NCBI GenBank assembly: GCA_964352025.1
Contig: CAYGPZ010000014.1
Location: 20,951-84,950 of the forward strand
Reading direction: 5' to 3'
DNA: 64,000 nt
DNA from: Hirschia sp964352025
GTDB lineage: Bacteria > Pseudomonadota > Alphaproteobacteria > Caulobacterales > Hyphomonadaceae
Made by a program: the position numbers and the translations under genes. Below, one piece after another: positions 51,124 to 58,665 of the stretch. The stretch's first letter is position 1; the number at the start of each line of letters is the position of its first letter. The notes beneath the pieces are model-generated. The model did not search any database. It saw nothing but the letters and a program-made list of their open reading frames with translations, and had not been told where the DNA came from.

Positions 51124-52206
51124 ATGATGAACCGTAGACAAATGCTTCTATCCGCAACCGCACTTGCAACGCTAACGGCGTGTGCAAAAGCTGCAAGCCC
51201 GGACGACCAACCAATTGAAACAAATACTGAAGAGCAAACTCCTGAAATCAAACTACCTGCAAATTTCGGGAACCTTGAGAGTTTCGACCCAGCATTTAAC
51301 GAACTTGTCAGCGCAGATGCAAAATTAGAAGTCATTGGTTCGGGCTTTAAATGGACCGAGGGTCCAGCGTGGGATAAAAAACGCGGCCACCTATATTTCT
51401 CAGATATCCCGAACAACAAAATTCTGACTTGGGATTCTAAAAACGGCATCTCTGAATTCCTAGTTCCTGCGGGAGCAGACCACGGAATTGACGACGCTTA
51501 CATGGCCAAAGGGACGAACGGCATTTGGTATAATTCAGATGACACCATTCTGATCTGTAACCAAAATGCACGCTCTATAGATCGCATGAATCTGGAAACT
51601 GGTGAGCGCGAAATGCTCGTCCGCTCCATCGACGGGAAAGCATTCAACAGCCCGAATGATGCTGTGCAAGCTAAAGATGGAACTATCTTCTTTACAGACC
51701 CTCCATATGGCCAAAAGGACGGTTATGATTCCAAAGGGTTGGAACTTGATCAAAAAGGCGTCTACCAATTATCGCCAAATGGTGATGTTACAACTCTAGC
51801 AGATGACATGCTCGGCCCTAACGGTATCGGCCTTTCTCCCGATGAGACGCATTTATATGTATCTCAGTCTTTTGAAGGCGCTGCGATCGTAAGACGTTTT
51901 ACCCGTCAAGAAGATGGAAGTTACGCGGTATCCGAAGAAAGCTGGATTGATCTTGGCAACTACGCTGATGAGAACAACCCTGGCTACCCTGATGGAATGG
52001 CAATCGACGATAAAGGGAACCTGTATGTAACCAGCGCCGGTGGCGTTGCAGTTATCTCTCCGGATGGAAAGGTTCTTGGCCGCATAATAACAGGTAAAGC
52101 CACTGCAAACTGTGCGTTTGGTGAAGATGGATCAACTCTATTCATCACGAGCCACGACCTACTCCTAAAAATCAACACAAACACACTCGCCGCCCACTGG
52201 GCTTGA
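51124..52206 (+). CDS. SMP-30/gluconolactonase-family lipoprotein
   Basis: 360 residues. A twin-arginine-like lipoprotein signal (MNRRQMLLSATALATLTAC) leads to an SMP-30 propeller: FKWTEGPAWDKKRGHLYFSDIPNNKILTW, NSPNDAVQAKDGTIFFTDPPYG, GPNGIGLSPDETHLYVSQ, YPDGMAIDDKGNLYVTSAGGV. Exported lactonase of this type would open aldonolactones in the periplasm, for instance galactonolactone. The next gene, the second agarase, starts 33 bp downstream. An internal ATG at 51127 is an equally good start. Confidence 0.88.
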   Translation: MMNRRQMLLSATALATLTACAKAASPDDQPIETNTEEQTPEIKLPANFGNLESFDPAFNELVSADAKLEVIGSGFKWTEGPAWDKKRGHLYFSDIPNNKILTWDSKNGISEFLVPAGADHGIDDAYMAKGTNGIWYNSDDTILICNQNARSIDRMNLETGEREMLVRSIDGKAFNSPNDAVQAKDGTIFFTDPPYGQKDGYDSKGLELDQKGVYQLSPNGDVTTLADDMLGPNGIGLSPDETHLYVSQSFEGAAIVRRFTRQEDGSYAVSEESWIDLGNYADENNPGYPDGMAIDDKGNLYVTSAGGVAVISPDGKVLGRIITGKATANCAFGEDGSTLFITSHDLLLKINTNTLAAHWA

Positions 52207-52239
52207 TGCGAGATAGTAAAGTTCGACGAGGAAAGTAAT

Positions 52240-54552
52240 ATGTTCAAAACCAAACTTTTAATGTCCGCCCTCATTTCAGCCTCGCTATTGGCTGGTTGCC
52301 AAGAGGAAGAAGACGTCGCGACACCAAAAGCAGCCACTCAAGAAGTCGTTCAAAGCCTGTTCGACTTTAACGACGAGGCGCTGCCAGCTGGCGTAACAAC
52401 TAAGAATGCGACTTCAAGCTTTGTTGGTTCTGACGAAGATAAAGCAATTTCGATTGAGTTTGTGCCTGCCGCAGCTGATTCCGAGATAGATTTCAAAGCT
52501 GAAACAGCTTGGGATTTCAGTGGTCAAGGCGAAATAGAGCTAGCAATCGACCTAGAAAACCCTGGTGACATCAGCACAAACATATTCTTTGTGGTTAAAG
52601 ATGCAGATGGAAACACGCAAACACGTAATGCCCACGTTCCAGCTGGTTTCAAAGGCACATTTTTTGCGCCATTGACTGGTCCGGAAGTTGAGGTTGATGC
52701 AGGTATTCGTTCAAACCCTAACCCGTATGAGACTGACGATACGCTCATCATTTGGCGTTACGGCGATAGAGACGGCGACTATAGTAAAATTTCCTCTATC
52801 AACATCAGCACTAAAGGGAATATTCATCAACGTAACCTGATCATCGACAATCTTGTTGTCCGCAAAAGCCCTGCAGTTAAAGACGGATATTTTGAGAATT
52901 TAGTCGATAGATACGGTCAGCGCGTTGAAAAAGACTATGCCCGTAAAATCAAATCTGACGAGCAATTAAAAGAAGTTGCAGCTAAAGAATTAGCTGAACT
53001 TCAAGCGTCTGACGGATTTGCTGATAGATCGAAATTTGGTGGCTGGAAAGACGGACCCAAGCTAGAAGCAACAGGCTATTTCCGGACAGAAAAAGTTGAT
53101 GGCAAATGGTGGATGGTTGACCCTGAAGGTCACCTATTTTTCTCCAATGGTATCGCCAATATCCGTATGGCTAACACAACGACTGTAACGGGAATTGACT
53201 ATAAAGACGACAGCATTCGCTATATCGACCCAAACGACGTTACACCTCAAGATTCAGCAGACCTAAAACCAGCGCCAAGAGACGTTATGGAGACAGCCTA
53301 TGTCTCATCCGAACTTCGTAACAACATGTTCGAATGGCTCCCGGGATATGATGATGAATTAGCGGATCACTATCACTATAGAAAATCCATATTTATGGGT
53401 CCTATGGAACATGGTGAGACTTTCAGTTTCTACCAAGCTAACCTTGAACGTCGTTATGGTGAAGAAACACCGAAATCTTACCTGCAGACATGGCGTGAAG
53501 TGACTCTTGATCGCATGAAAGATTGGGGTTTCACATCATTTGGTAACTGGGTTGCTGATGAATTATACACCAATGAAGAAGTTCCCTTCTTCGCAAATGG
53601 GTGGATCATCGGAGACTATAAAACTCTATCCTCTGGTAATGATTATTGGGGACCGATGCCTGACGTATTCGATCCAGAGTTCGAAGTTCGCACTAAAGCG
53701 ACAATCGATGTCATCGCCGAAGAAGTCAAAAATACACCCTGGTGTATTGGTGTATTCCTCGACAATGAGAAAAGCTGGGGAACCAAAGGAACACCTGAAG
53801 GCGAGTATGGTATTATCCTAGATGCGTTTTCAAAAAGCGCAGACGAAAGCCCTGCCAAAGCTAAGTTTTCTGAGCTTCTAAAAGAAAGATACGACTCAAT
53901 TGATGCTCTGAACACAGCTTGGGGTACTGAGCTTGCGGACTGGGCTAGCTTTGATGCTGGGTATAAAATCGAAAAAGTAAGCGACGGCATGTTGCCTGAC
54001 TTATCTTTCCTATTTGAAGCCTTCTCAGAGAAATACTTCAAAACGGTCCACGACACGCTAGAAGACGCTCTACCTAACCACCTTTACATGGGTGTTAGAA
54101 TGGCAAGCTGGAGCATGCCTAAAGACGCTGTCGCTGCAGCCATCAAATACACTGATGTCATGAGCTTCAACGTTTATAAAGAAGGCTTGTTGGACGAAAG
54201 CTGGGATTTCCTAGAAGACCTCGACAAACCAACACTCGTTGGTGAGTTCCACATGGGTTCGCAAGACGGTAACGGATTGCTCCACCCAGGCCTTCTTAAT
54301 GCCACAACGCAAGCTGATCGCGGACGTATGTATCAGGATTATCTTAAAACCATTTTGGATAATCCTTACTTAGTTGGTGCTCATTGGTTCCAGTACATTG
54401 ACTCTCCCCTAGCAGGTCGCGCATATGACGGTGAGAACTATAATGTCGGTTTTGTTTCTGTGACGGATCAACCTTATCCAGAGATGGTGGCTGCAGCGAA
54501 AGAGGTAAACTCTACGCTATATCCATATCGTTACGGCAAAACAGACGATTAA
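52240..54552 (+). CDS. GH50 beta-agarase, lipoprotein (second copy)
   Basis: 770 residues, lipobox LLAGC. N-terminal beta-sandwich (about 40-215), then KFGGWKDGPKLEATGYFRTE and WWMVDPEGHLFFSNG and the catalytic barrel. Likely acid/base Glu510 (LDNEKSWG) and nucleophile Glu669 (VGEFHMG). Paralogue of the gene at 9860 with many shared blocks. GAGGAAAG before ATG fixes the start. Its operon continues into KDPGal aldolase, keto-deoxy-sugar kinase and aldose epimerase, so polymer cleavage and monosaccharide catabolism are expressed together. Confidence 0.92.
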   Translation: MFKTKLLMSALISASLLAGCQEEEDVATPKAATQEVVQSLFDFNDEALPAGVTTKNATSSFVGSDEDKAISIEFVPAAADSEIDFKAETAWDFSGQGEIELAIDLENPGDISTNIFFVVKDADGNTQTRNAHVPAGFKGTFFAPLTGPEVEVDAGIRSNPNPYETDDTLIIWRYGDRDGDYSKISSINISTKGNIHQRNLIIDNLVVRKSPAVKDGYFENLVDRYGQRVEKDYARKIKSDEQLKEVAAKELAELQASDGFADRSKFGGWKDGPKLEATGYFRTEKVDGKWWMVDPEGHLFFSNGIANIRMANTTTVTGIDYKDDSIRYIDPNDVTPQDSADLKPAPRDVMETAYVSSELRNNMFEWLPGYDDELADHYHYRKSIFMGPMEHGETFSFYQANLERRYGEETPKSYLQTWREVTLDRMKDWGFTSFGNWVADELYTNEEVPFFANGWIIGDYKTLSSGNDYWGPMPDVFDPEFEVRTKATIDVIAEEVKNTPWCIGVFLDNEKSWGTKGTPEGEYGIILDAFSKSADESPAKAKFSELLKERYDSIDALNTAWGTELADWASFDAGYKIEKVSDGMLPDLSFLFEAFSEKYFKTVHDTLEDALPNHLYMGVRMASWSMPKDAVAAAIKYTDVMSFNVYKEGLLDESWDFLEDLDKPTLVGEFHMGSQDGNGLLHPGLLNATTQADRGRMYQDYLKTILDNPYLVGAHWFQYIDSPLAGRAYDGENYNVGFVSVTDQPYPEMVAAAKEVNSTLYPYRYGKTDD

Positions 54553-54575
54553 ACTATATTGGCTATAAGAGTATC

Positions 54576-55208
54576 ATGACAAAACCTATCAAAGACATAT
54601 TCGGAGATGTTCCGATTATTGCTATTCTGCGCGGCGTAACGACTGACGAAGTTGTTGCCGTTGCAGAGCAGATACTAGATGCAGGTATACCTGTCCTAGA
54701 AGTGACGATGAATTCCCCATCGCCGCTGGAATCAATCAAGATACTCTCGGAAAAATACGGTGATTCAGCTCTTATTGGAGCTGGCACCGTAACGACTGTT
54801 GAGCAAGTCAAAGAAGTTTATGATGCAGGTGGACGTATTATCGTCTCTCCAAACATGGATACTGACGTTATTGCAGAAACCAAGCGTTTGGGCATGTATT
54901 CTGCGCCGGGCTGTTTCACACCTACTGAAGCATTTAAAGCATATTATGCTGGTGCGGATGTCCTGAAATTATTCCCATGTGATATTATTGGGTCAAAGGG
55001 TATCAAAGCAATGCGTGCGACCTTGCCAAAAGACTCGCTCGTTGCAGCTGTTGGTGGCGCAAATGCTAGCAATATGGCTGAATTTGTGAAAGTTGGCACA
55101 AATGGCTTTGGGATAGGTTCAGCTATATATTCTCCTGGTAAATCACTGGAAGACATAAGAAAAGGCGCAGATGAGCTTGTGAGCTCAGTCCGTGCTGCTC
55201 TTGGATAA
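54576..55208 (+). CDS. KDPG/KDPGal aldolase (2-dehydro-3-deoxy-6-phospho-sugar acid aldolase)
   Basis: 210 residues. Schiff-base Lys131 (VLKLFPCD), Glu42 (LEVTMNSP), GAGTV and SAPGCFTPTEAF are class I KDPG aldolase hallmarks. It splits 2-keto-3-deoxy-6-phosphogalactonate (or -gluconate) to pyruvate and glyceraldehyde 3-phosphate, ending both the AHG and galactonate branches. It is 23 bp after the agarase gene and 23 bp before the kinase gene. Confidence 0.9.
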   Translation: MTKPIKDIFGDVPIIAILRGVTTDEVVAVAEQILDAGIPVLEVTMNSPSPLESIKILSEKYGDSALIGAGTVTTVEQVKEVYDAGGRIIVSPNMDTDVIAETKRLGMYSAPGCFTPTEAFKAYYAGADVLKLFPCDIIGSKGIKAMRATLPKDSLVAAVGGANASNMAEFVKVGTNGFGIGSAIYSPGKSLEDIRKGADELVSSVRAALG

Positions 55209-55231
55209 TCTCAAATACTAGGAATACTAAA

Positions 55232-56245
55232 TTGGCCCGTATTTTATGTTTTGGTGAAATGTTGCTTCGTCTAAGCTCACCAACGCGCGAACGTCTTTTT
55301 CAATCTGCTCAACTGGATACTAATTTTGTGGGTGCAGAAGCCAATGTTGGCGTGACACTTTCCCGGATGGGGAATGATGTTTCAATGGTGACAGTATTGC
55401 CCGATAACCCTGTTGGGCAGGCCTGTTGCGATACGCTGCACCAAAACGGTATCTCCACCAAAAATATCGTACGTCAGGGAGAAAGAATAGCGGTCTACTA
55501 CTTAGAAACAGGGGCGATGATTAGACCCTCTTCTATCACGTATGACCGCAAACATTCTTCTTTTGCGACCGCAAATCCAGACATTTATAACTGGAAAGAA
55601 ATGCTAAAAGGTATGGATTGGCTCCACCTTTCTGGCGTTACACTTGCAGTAAGTGAAGGTGCTCAAAAAGCGAGCCTTGAAGCCGCTAAAGTAGCACGAA
55701 AACTGGGTATCAAGGTCTCTTTTGACTGTAATTACCGCCCGTCCCTTTGGGCTGGTCGCGAAGAGTATGGCGTAAAGGTTATTAAAGAAGTCGCTGCATC
55801 TGCAGACCTTATCTTTGGCGGCGACAAAGACGTTCAACTCCTATTTGGAATTACGCGTAACCCTGAAAACCCTGGTGAAAGCTTCCAAGCTGCAGCACGC
55901 GAATTTTTCAAGCAGTGCCCACACGCAGAAACAGTGTGTAGCACAAATCGAACTGTTCTAAGCGCTGATTCAAACACGCTTGCAGGTTACATATCGACCC
56001 GTAATGAATTTGCCCAAACGAAAGTCTGGAACCTTCACAGCATAGTCGACCGTATTGGTGGGGGTGATGCCTTTGCCGGAGGCGCGCTGCACAAAATAGC
56101 GGGCGGTGCATCAGCGCAGGAAATTATTGATTTTGCTGTCGCAACTTCAGCCATTAAACACACCATTCCTGGCGACTTCAACATTACAACAGAAGCTGAA
56201 GTGAATGCCATTTTGGAAAATTCCGGCGGCGATGTGAAACGCTAA
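55232..56245 (+). CDS. PfkB-family 2-keto-3-deoxygluconate/galactonate kinase
   Basis: 337 residues, ribokinase/PfkB fold: CFGEMLLRLSSP, GAEANVGVTLSRMG, SFDCNYRPSLW, and RIGGGDAFAGG with the catalytic base Asp279. KdgK-type enzymes phosphorylate 2-keto-3-deoxy-sugar acids at O6. TTG start with AGGAAT upstream. The adjacent aldolase uses its product. It is the second kinase for this step, after DgoK at 20051; the two families are unrelated in sequence. Confidence 0.9.
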   Translation: MARILCFGEMLLRLSSPTRERLFQSAQLDTNFVGAEANVGVTLSRMGNDVSMVTVLPDNPVGQACCDTLHQNGISTKNIVRQGERIAVYYLETGAMIRPSSITYDRKHSSFATANPDIYNWKEMLKGMDWLHLSGVTLAVSEGAQKASLEAAKVARKLGIKVSFDCNYRPSLWAGREEYGVKVIKEVAASADLIFGGDKDVQLLFGITRNPENPGESFQAAAREFFKQCPHAETVCSTNRTVLSADSNTLAGYISTRNEFAQTKVWNLHSIVDRIGGGDAFAGGALHKIAGGASAQEIIDFAVATSAIKHTIPGDFNITTEAEVNAILENSGGDVKR

Positions 56246-56291
56246 TATCCATGTGTTTTCGATAATTGCATCATCATAAGAAATTGAACTA

Positions 56292-57161
56292 ATGCCCTCT
56301 TCTTCAATTTATGAAACCGTGACGATCAGCCATAAAGATATGGTTTTGGAAATTTATCCTAATCATGGTGGAAGCATAAAATCTTTCACCATGGGTGATA
56401 CGGAAATTCTAAGATCCGCACCTGAAACTGATGGCAGCATTATTGAAACTGGAAGCTTCCCACTTGTTCCTATCGTCAATCGTATCCCGAATGGCGACTT
56501 TGTATTTGAAGGTAAAGAAATTAGCTTAGACGGTAATTTCATGGGGTTACCCGATTTCATTCATGGTCATGGGTGGCAGAAAAAATGGTCTGTTATTTCA
56601 GCCGCAGGAAATAAGGCTGTTATTCAGTACAAACATACGCCTGATAAATGGCCGTGGTCTTACACAACCGAACAAGTGTTTGAATTGACTGATACAGGAT
56701 TGCGCTCTGAGTTGAAAATTATCAACACTAGCCAATCTAACATGCCGGCAGATTTGGGTTTTCACCCGCATTTCCCAACAACAAGCGAAACATGTCTCCA
56801 ATTCAATTATGATGGGTATTGGAAAACAAACGACAAAGGCCACGCCATAGAGCGCGTTAAAGGATCATATCGCAAAAACTTCCTCGAAGGCGATGACTTT
56901 ATCGATTCCGTCATGACGGACCAAACGCACTATAATTTTTTCGGTACAGCTACGCTAACCGAGACCGGTCGCCCGACGATTTCTATAACGGCATCAGATA
57001 ATTGCAAAAACCTGCATATATTTTTCCCACCTAACCAAGGGTATGCTGCAATTGAACCAACAACAGGCCGCAGTGTTCCATTTGGTTTAGAGCCCATCGA
57101 AATTAAAACACTTGCACCGAATGATGAATATAAAATTTGGATGAGCATAGATCTTAGCTAA
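56292..57161 (+). CDS. Aldose 1-epimerase family protein
   Basis: 289 residues of the galactose mutarotase superfamily: EIYPNHGGSIKSFTMGDTEIL, SFPLVPIVNRIPNGDFVFEG, IHGHGWQKKWSV with candidate catalytic His, and DLGFHPHFP with a second His. It interconverts alpha and beta anomers of aldoses, helpful when galactose is released from agar oligosaccharides. Final gene of the agarase operon, 46 bp after the kinase. Confidence 0.85.
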   Translation: MPSSSIYETVTISHKDMVLEIYPNHGGSIKSFTMGDTEILRSAPETDGSIIETGSFPLVPIVNRIPNGDFVFEGKEISLDGNFMGLPDFIHGHGWQKKWSVISAAGNKAVIQYKHTPDKWPWSYTTEQVFELTDTGLRSELKIINTSQSNMPADLGFHPHFPTTSETCLQFNYDGYWKTNDKGHAIERVKGSYRKNFLEGDDFIDSVMTDQTHYNFFGTATLTETGRPTISITASDNCKNLHIFFPPNQGYAAIEPTTGRSVPFGLEPIEIKTLAPNDEYKIWMSIDLS

Positions 57162-57284
57162 GTCACATTGCTTCTTTCAAAGCACTCAAACGCATATAGA
57201 TATGGCATATGTAACCCACACAGCAAGACAGCATAAATGTCTCTGGACAGCTATCAAATTTCATGATGTCCAGATAAAGCTTGT

Positions 57285-57299
57285 ATTACAACATGTAAT
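57285..57299. promoter_or_regulatory. Inverted repeat before the flavin reductase gene
   Basis: ATTACA and TGTAAT arms with a 3-nt spacer, 18 bp before the start codon. A regulator-binding site is possible; no adjacent regulator is obviously its partner. Confidence 0.35.
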
Positions 57300-57316
57300 C
57301 TAACTGCAGGATGCAG

Positions 57317-57802
57317 ATGAACAAATTCAGTCCATCAGATAATGACAAAGCGTTTCGAACAGCGCTTAGCCGATTTTCCACAGGCGTAACGATTGTGACT
57401 GCCTTAGGGAGTGATGGGCCCATTGGTATGACAGCCAATAGTTTTTCGAGCCTGTCCCTAACACCTCCCCTTCTGATGTGGGCACCTTCAAAACTGTCAG
57501 CACGTCACGATGCGTTTATAAAAGCAGATAATTTCGTGGTTCACGTTTTGGCATTTGAACAAAAAAACATGTGTGACGCTTTTTCAAAATCCAAAGATTG
57601 TTTCGAGGATTTCAGCTACGAGCTAAATGAATTTGATGTACCAGTTTTAGAAAACTGCCTCGCTGTTTTCGAATGTAATCGACGGGCTGTCCACGATGCA
57701 GGAGACCATTCTTTGATCATTGGTGAGGTCATACAAGCCAGTGAAAAAGCAGGAAATGCACTTGTATTTTCTCAAGGCGCATTTATTTCAGTTCCATACT
57801 GA
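57317..57802 (+). CDS. Flavin reductase-family protein
   Basis: 161 residues, split-barrel flavin reductase domain (PF01613): FRTALSRFSTGVTIVTALG, PIGMTANSFSSLSLTPPLLMW, FVVHVLAFEQ, HDAGDHSLIIGEV. It reduces FMN or FAD with NAD(P)H for a partner monooxygenase or halogenase. The window has two FADH2-type halogenases and no other reductase gene, so a partnership is possible but they are not adjacent. AGGA 6 nt before ATG 57317 makes it a better start than ATG 57311. Confidence 0.87.
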   Translation: MNKFSPSDNDKAFRTALSRFSTGVTIVTALGSDGPIGMTANSFSSLSLTPPLLMWAPSKLSARHDAFIKADNFVVHVLAFEQKNMCDAFSKSKDCFEDFSYELNEFDVPVLENCLAVFECNRRAVHDAGDHSLIIGEVIQASEKAGNALVFSQGAFISVPY

Positions 57803-57905
57803 CTATCATACAATAAATAAAATGCGGCTTTTTATTTCCAGCAATCAAATGTTATATCTATATTATATAATCCCGAAAAAAGAGAGAAATTAAAGGACTA
57901 GCGTA

Positions 57906-58505
57906 ATGGGAAGGAGCCAAGCAGAGCTTGAACAAGCTATCGACATTTCAATGGATGTATTCCGTCGTGAAGGGTATGAACGCACCGGAATCGAAAAACT
58001 AGTCGACGCTACCGGCCTCAATAGATACGCAATATATCAACATTTTGGCGGCAAACGTGAATTGTTCTTAGCGGCACTGCAACGCGATAACGATCTTCTT
58101 CTCGAAGCAATAAAAGCTAAATTGGAAGCGCGCGAAAAGACTGTCCTAGAAACTTTAAGAGAATTTATTCAAGGCCCTTTGAACGAATTAGTCGACTCCG
58201 ATCAAATGGAATTCGCAGGATCCCTCGTTTGCCAAGCGACTTTTGAACTTTCACCTCACGACCCGGAAGTGGCCGAATGCGTGGAAGTCTTGATGAATAA
58301 AAAACTCGCTCAATTGGCTGAAGTATTTGAACTCGCACGAGAGGATGGTTCTCTCAGAGAAGGTATAAAGCCTAAGGATGCAGCGCGATTATTCATGACA
58401 ACCATGTACGCACTGACAGCCCTATCCCAATGCATTAAGGGACGCGATCATATCGAAGAATCCATGGAAGCGACTATCGCTATCCTATCCTCAAATCCAT
58501 CCTAA
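57906..58505 (+). CDS. TetR-family transcriptional regulator
   Basis: 199 residues. Helix-turn-helix GIEKLVDATGLNRYAIYQHFGGKRELF (about 28-54) and a helical ligand-binding domain. It precedes the MMPL/RND exporter gene by 160 bp, and that gap has a 15-bp inverted repeat, so it probably represses the exporter operon. GGGAAG of the coding start and AAAGGAC upstream support the ATG. Confidence 0.9.
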   Translation: MGRSQAELEQAIDISMDVFRREGYERTGIEKLVDATGLNRYAIYQHFGGKRELFLAALQRDNDLLLEAIKAKLEAREKTVLETLREFIQGPLNELVDSDQMEFAGSLVCQATFELSPHDPEVAECVEVLMNKKLAQLAEVFELAREDGSLREGIKPKDAARLFMTTMYALTALSQCIKGRDHIEESMEATIAILSSNPS

Positions 58506-58550
58506 TTCTGCCCAGTCATAAATAAATATAAATTTTCTCCTTGATTTTTA

Positions 58551-58584
58551 GAACAGCCATTCTAAATCTAGAATGGTCGTTCTG
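58551..58584. promoter_or_regulatory. 15-bp inverted repeat, probable TetR operator
   Basis: AGAACAGCCATTCTA and TAGAATGGTCGTTCT are complementary at 13 of 15 positions, spacer 4 nt. A further half-site TAGAACATTAG starts near 58610. Upstream of the MMPL/RND gene. Confidence 0.6.
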
Positions 58585-58665
58585 AATACGCGGGCTGTTT
58601 CCTGTATTTAGAACATTAGTCTTAAGACGCTTTCCTACGACAATGGGAAACTAAGGGAGAATTCC

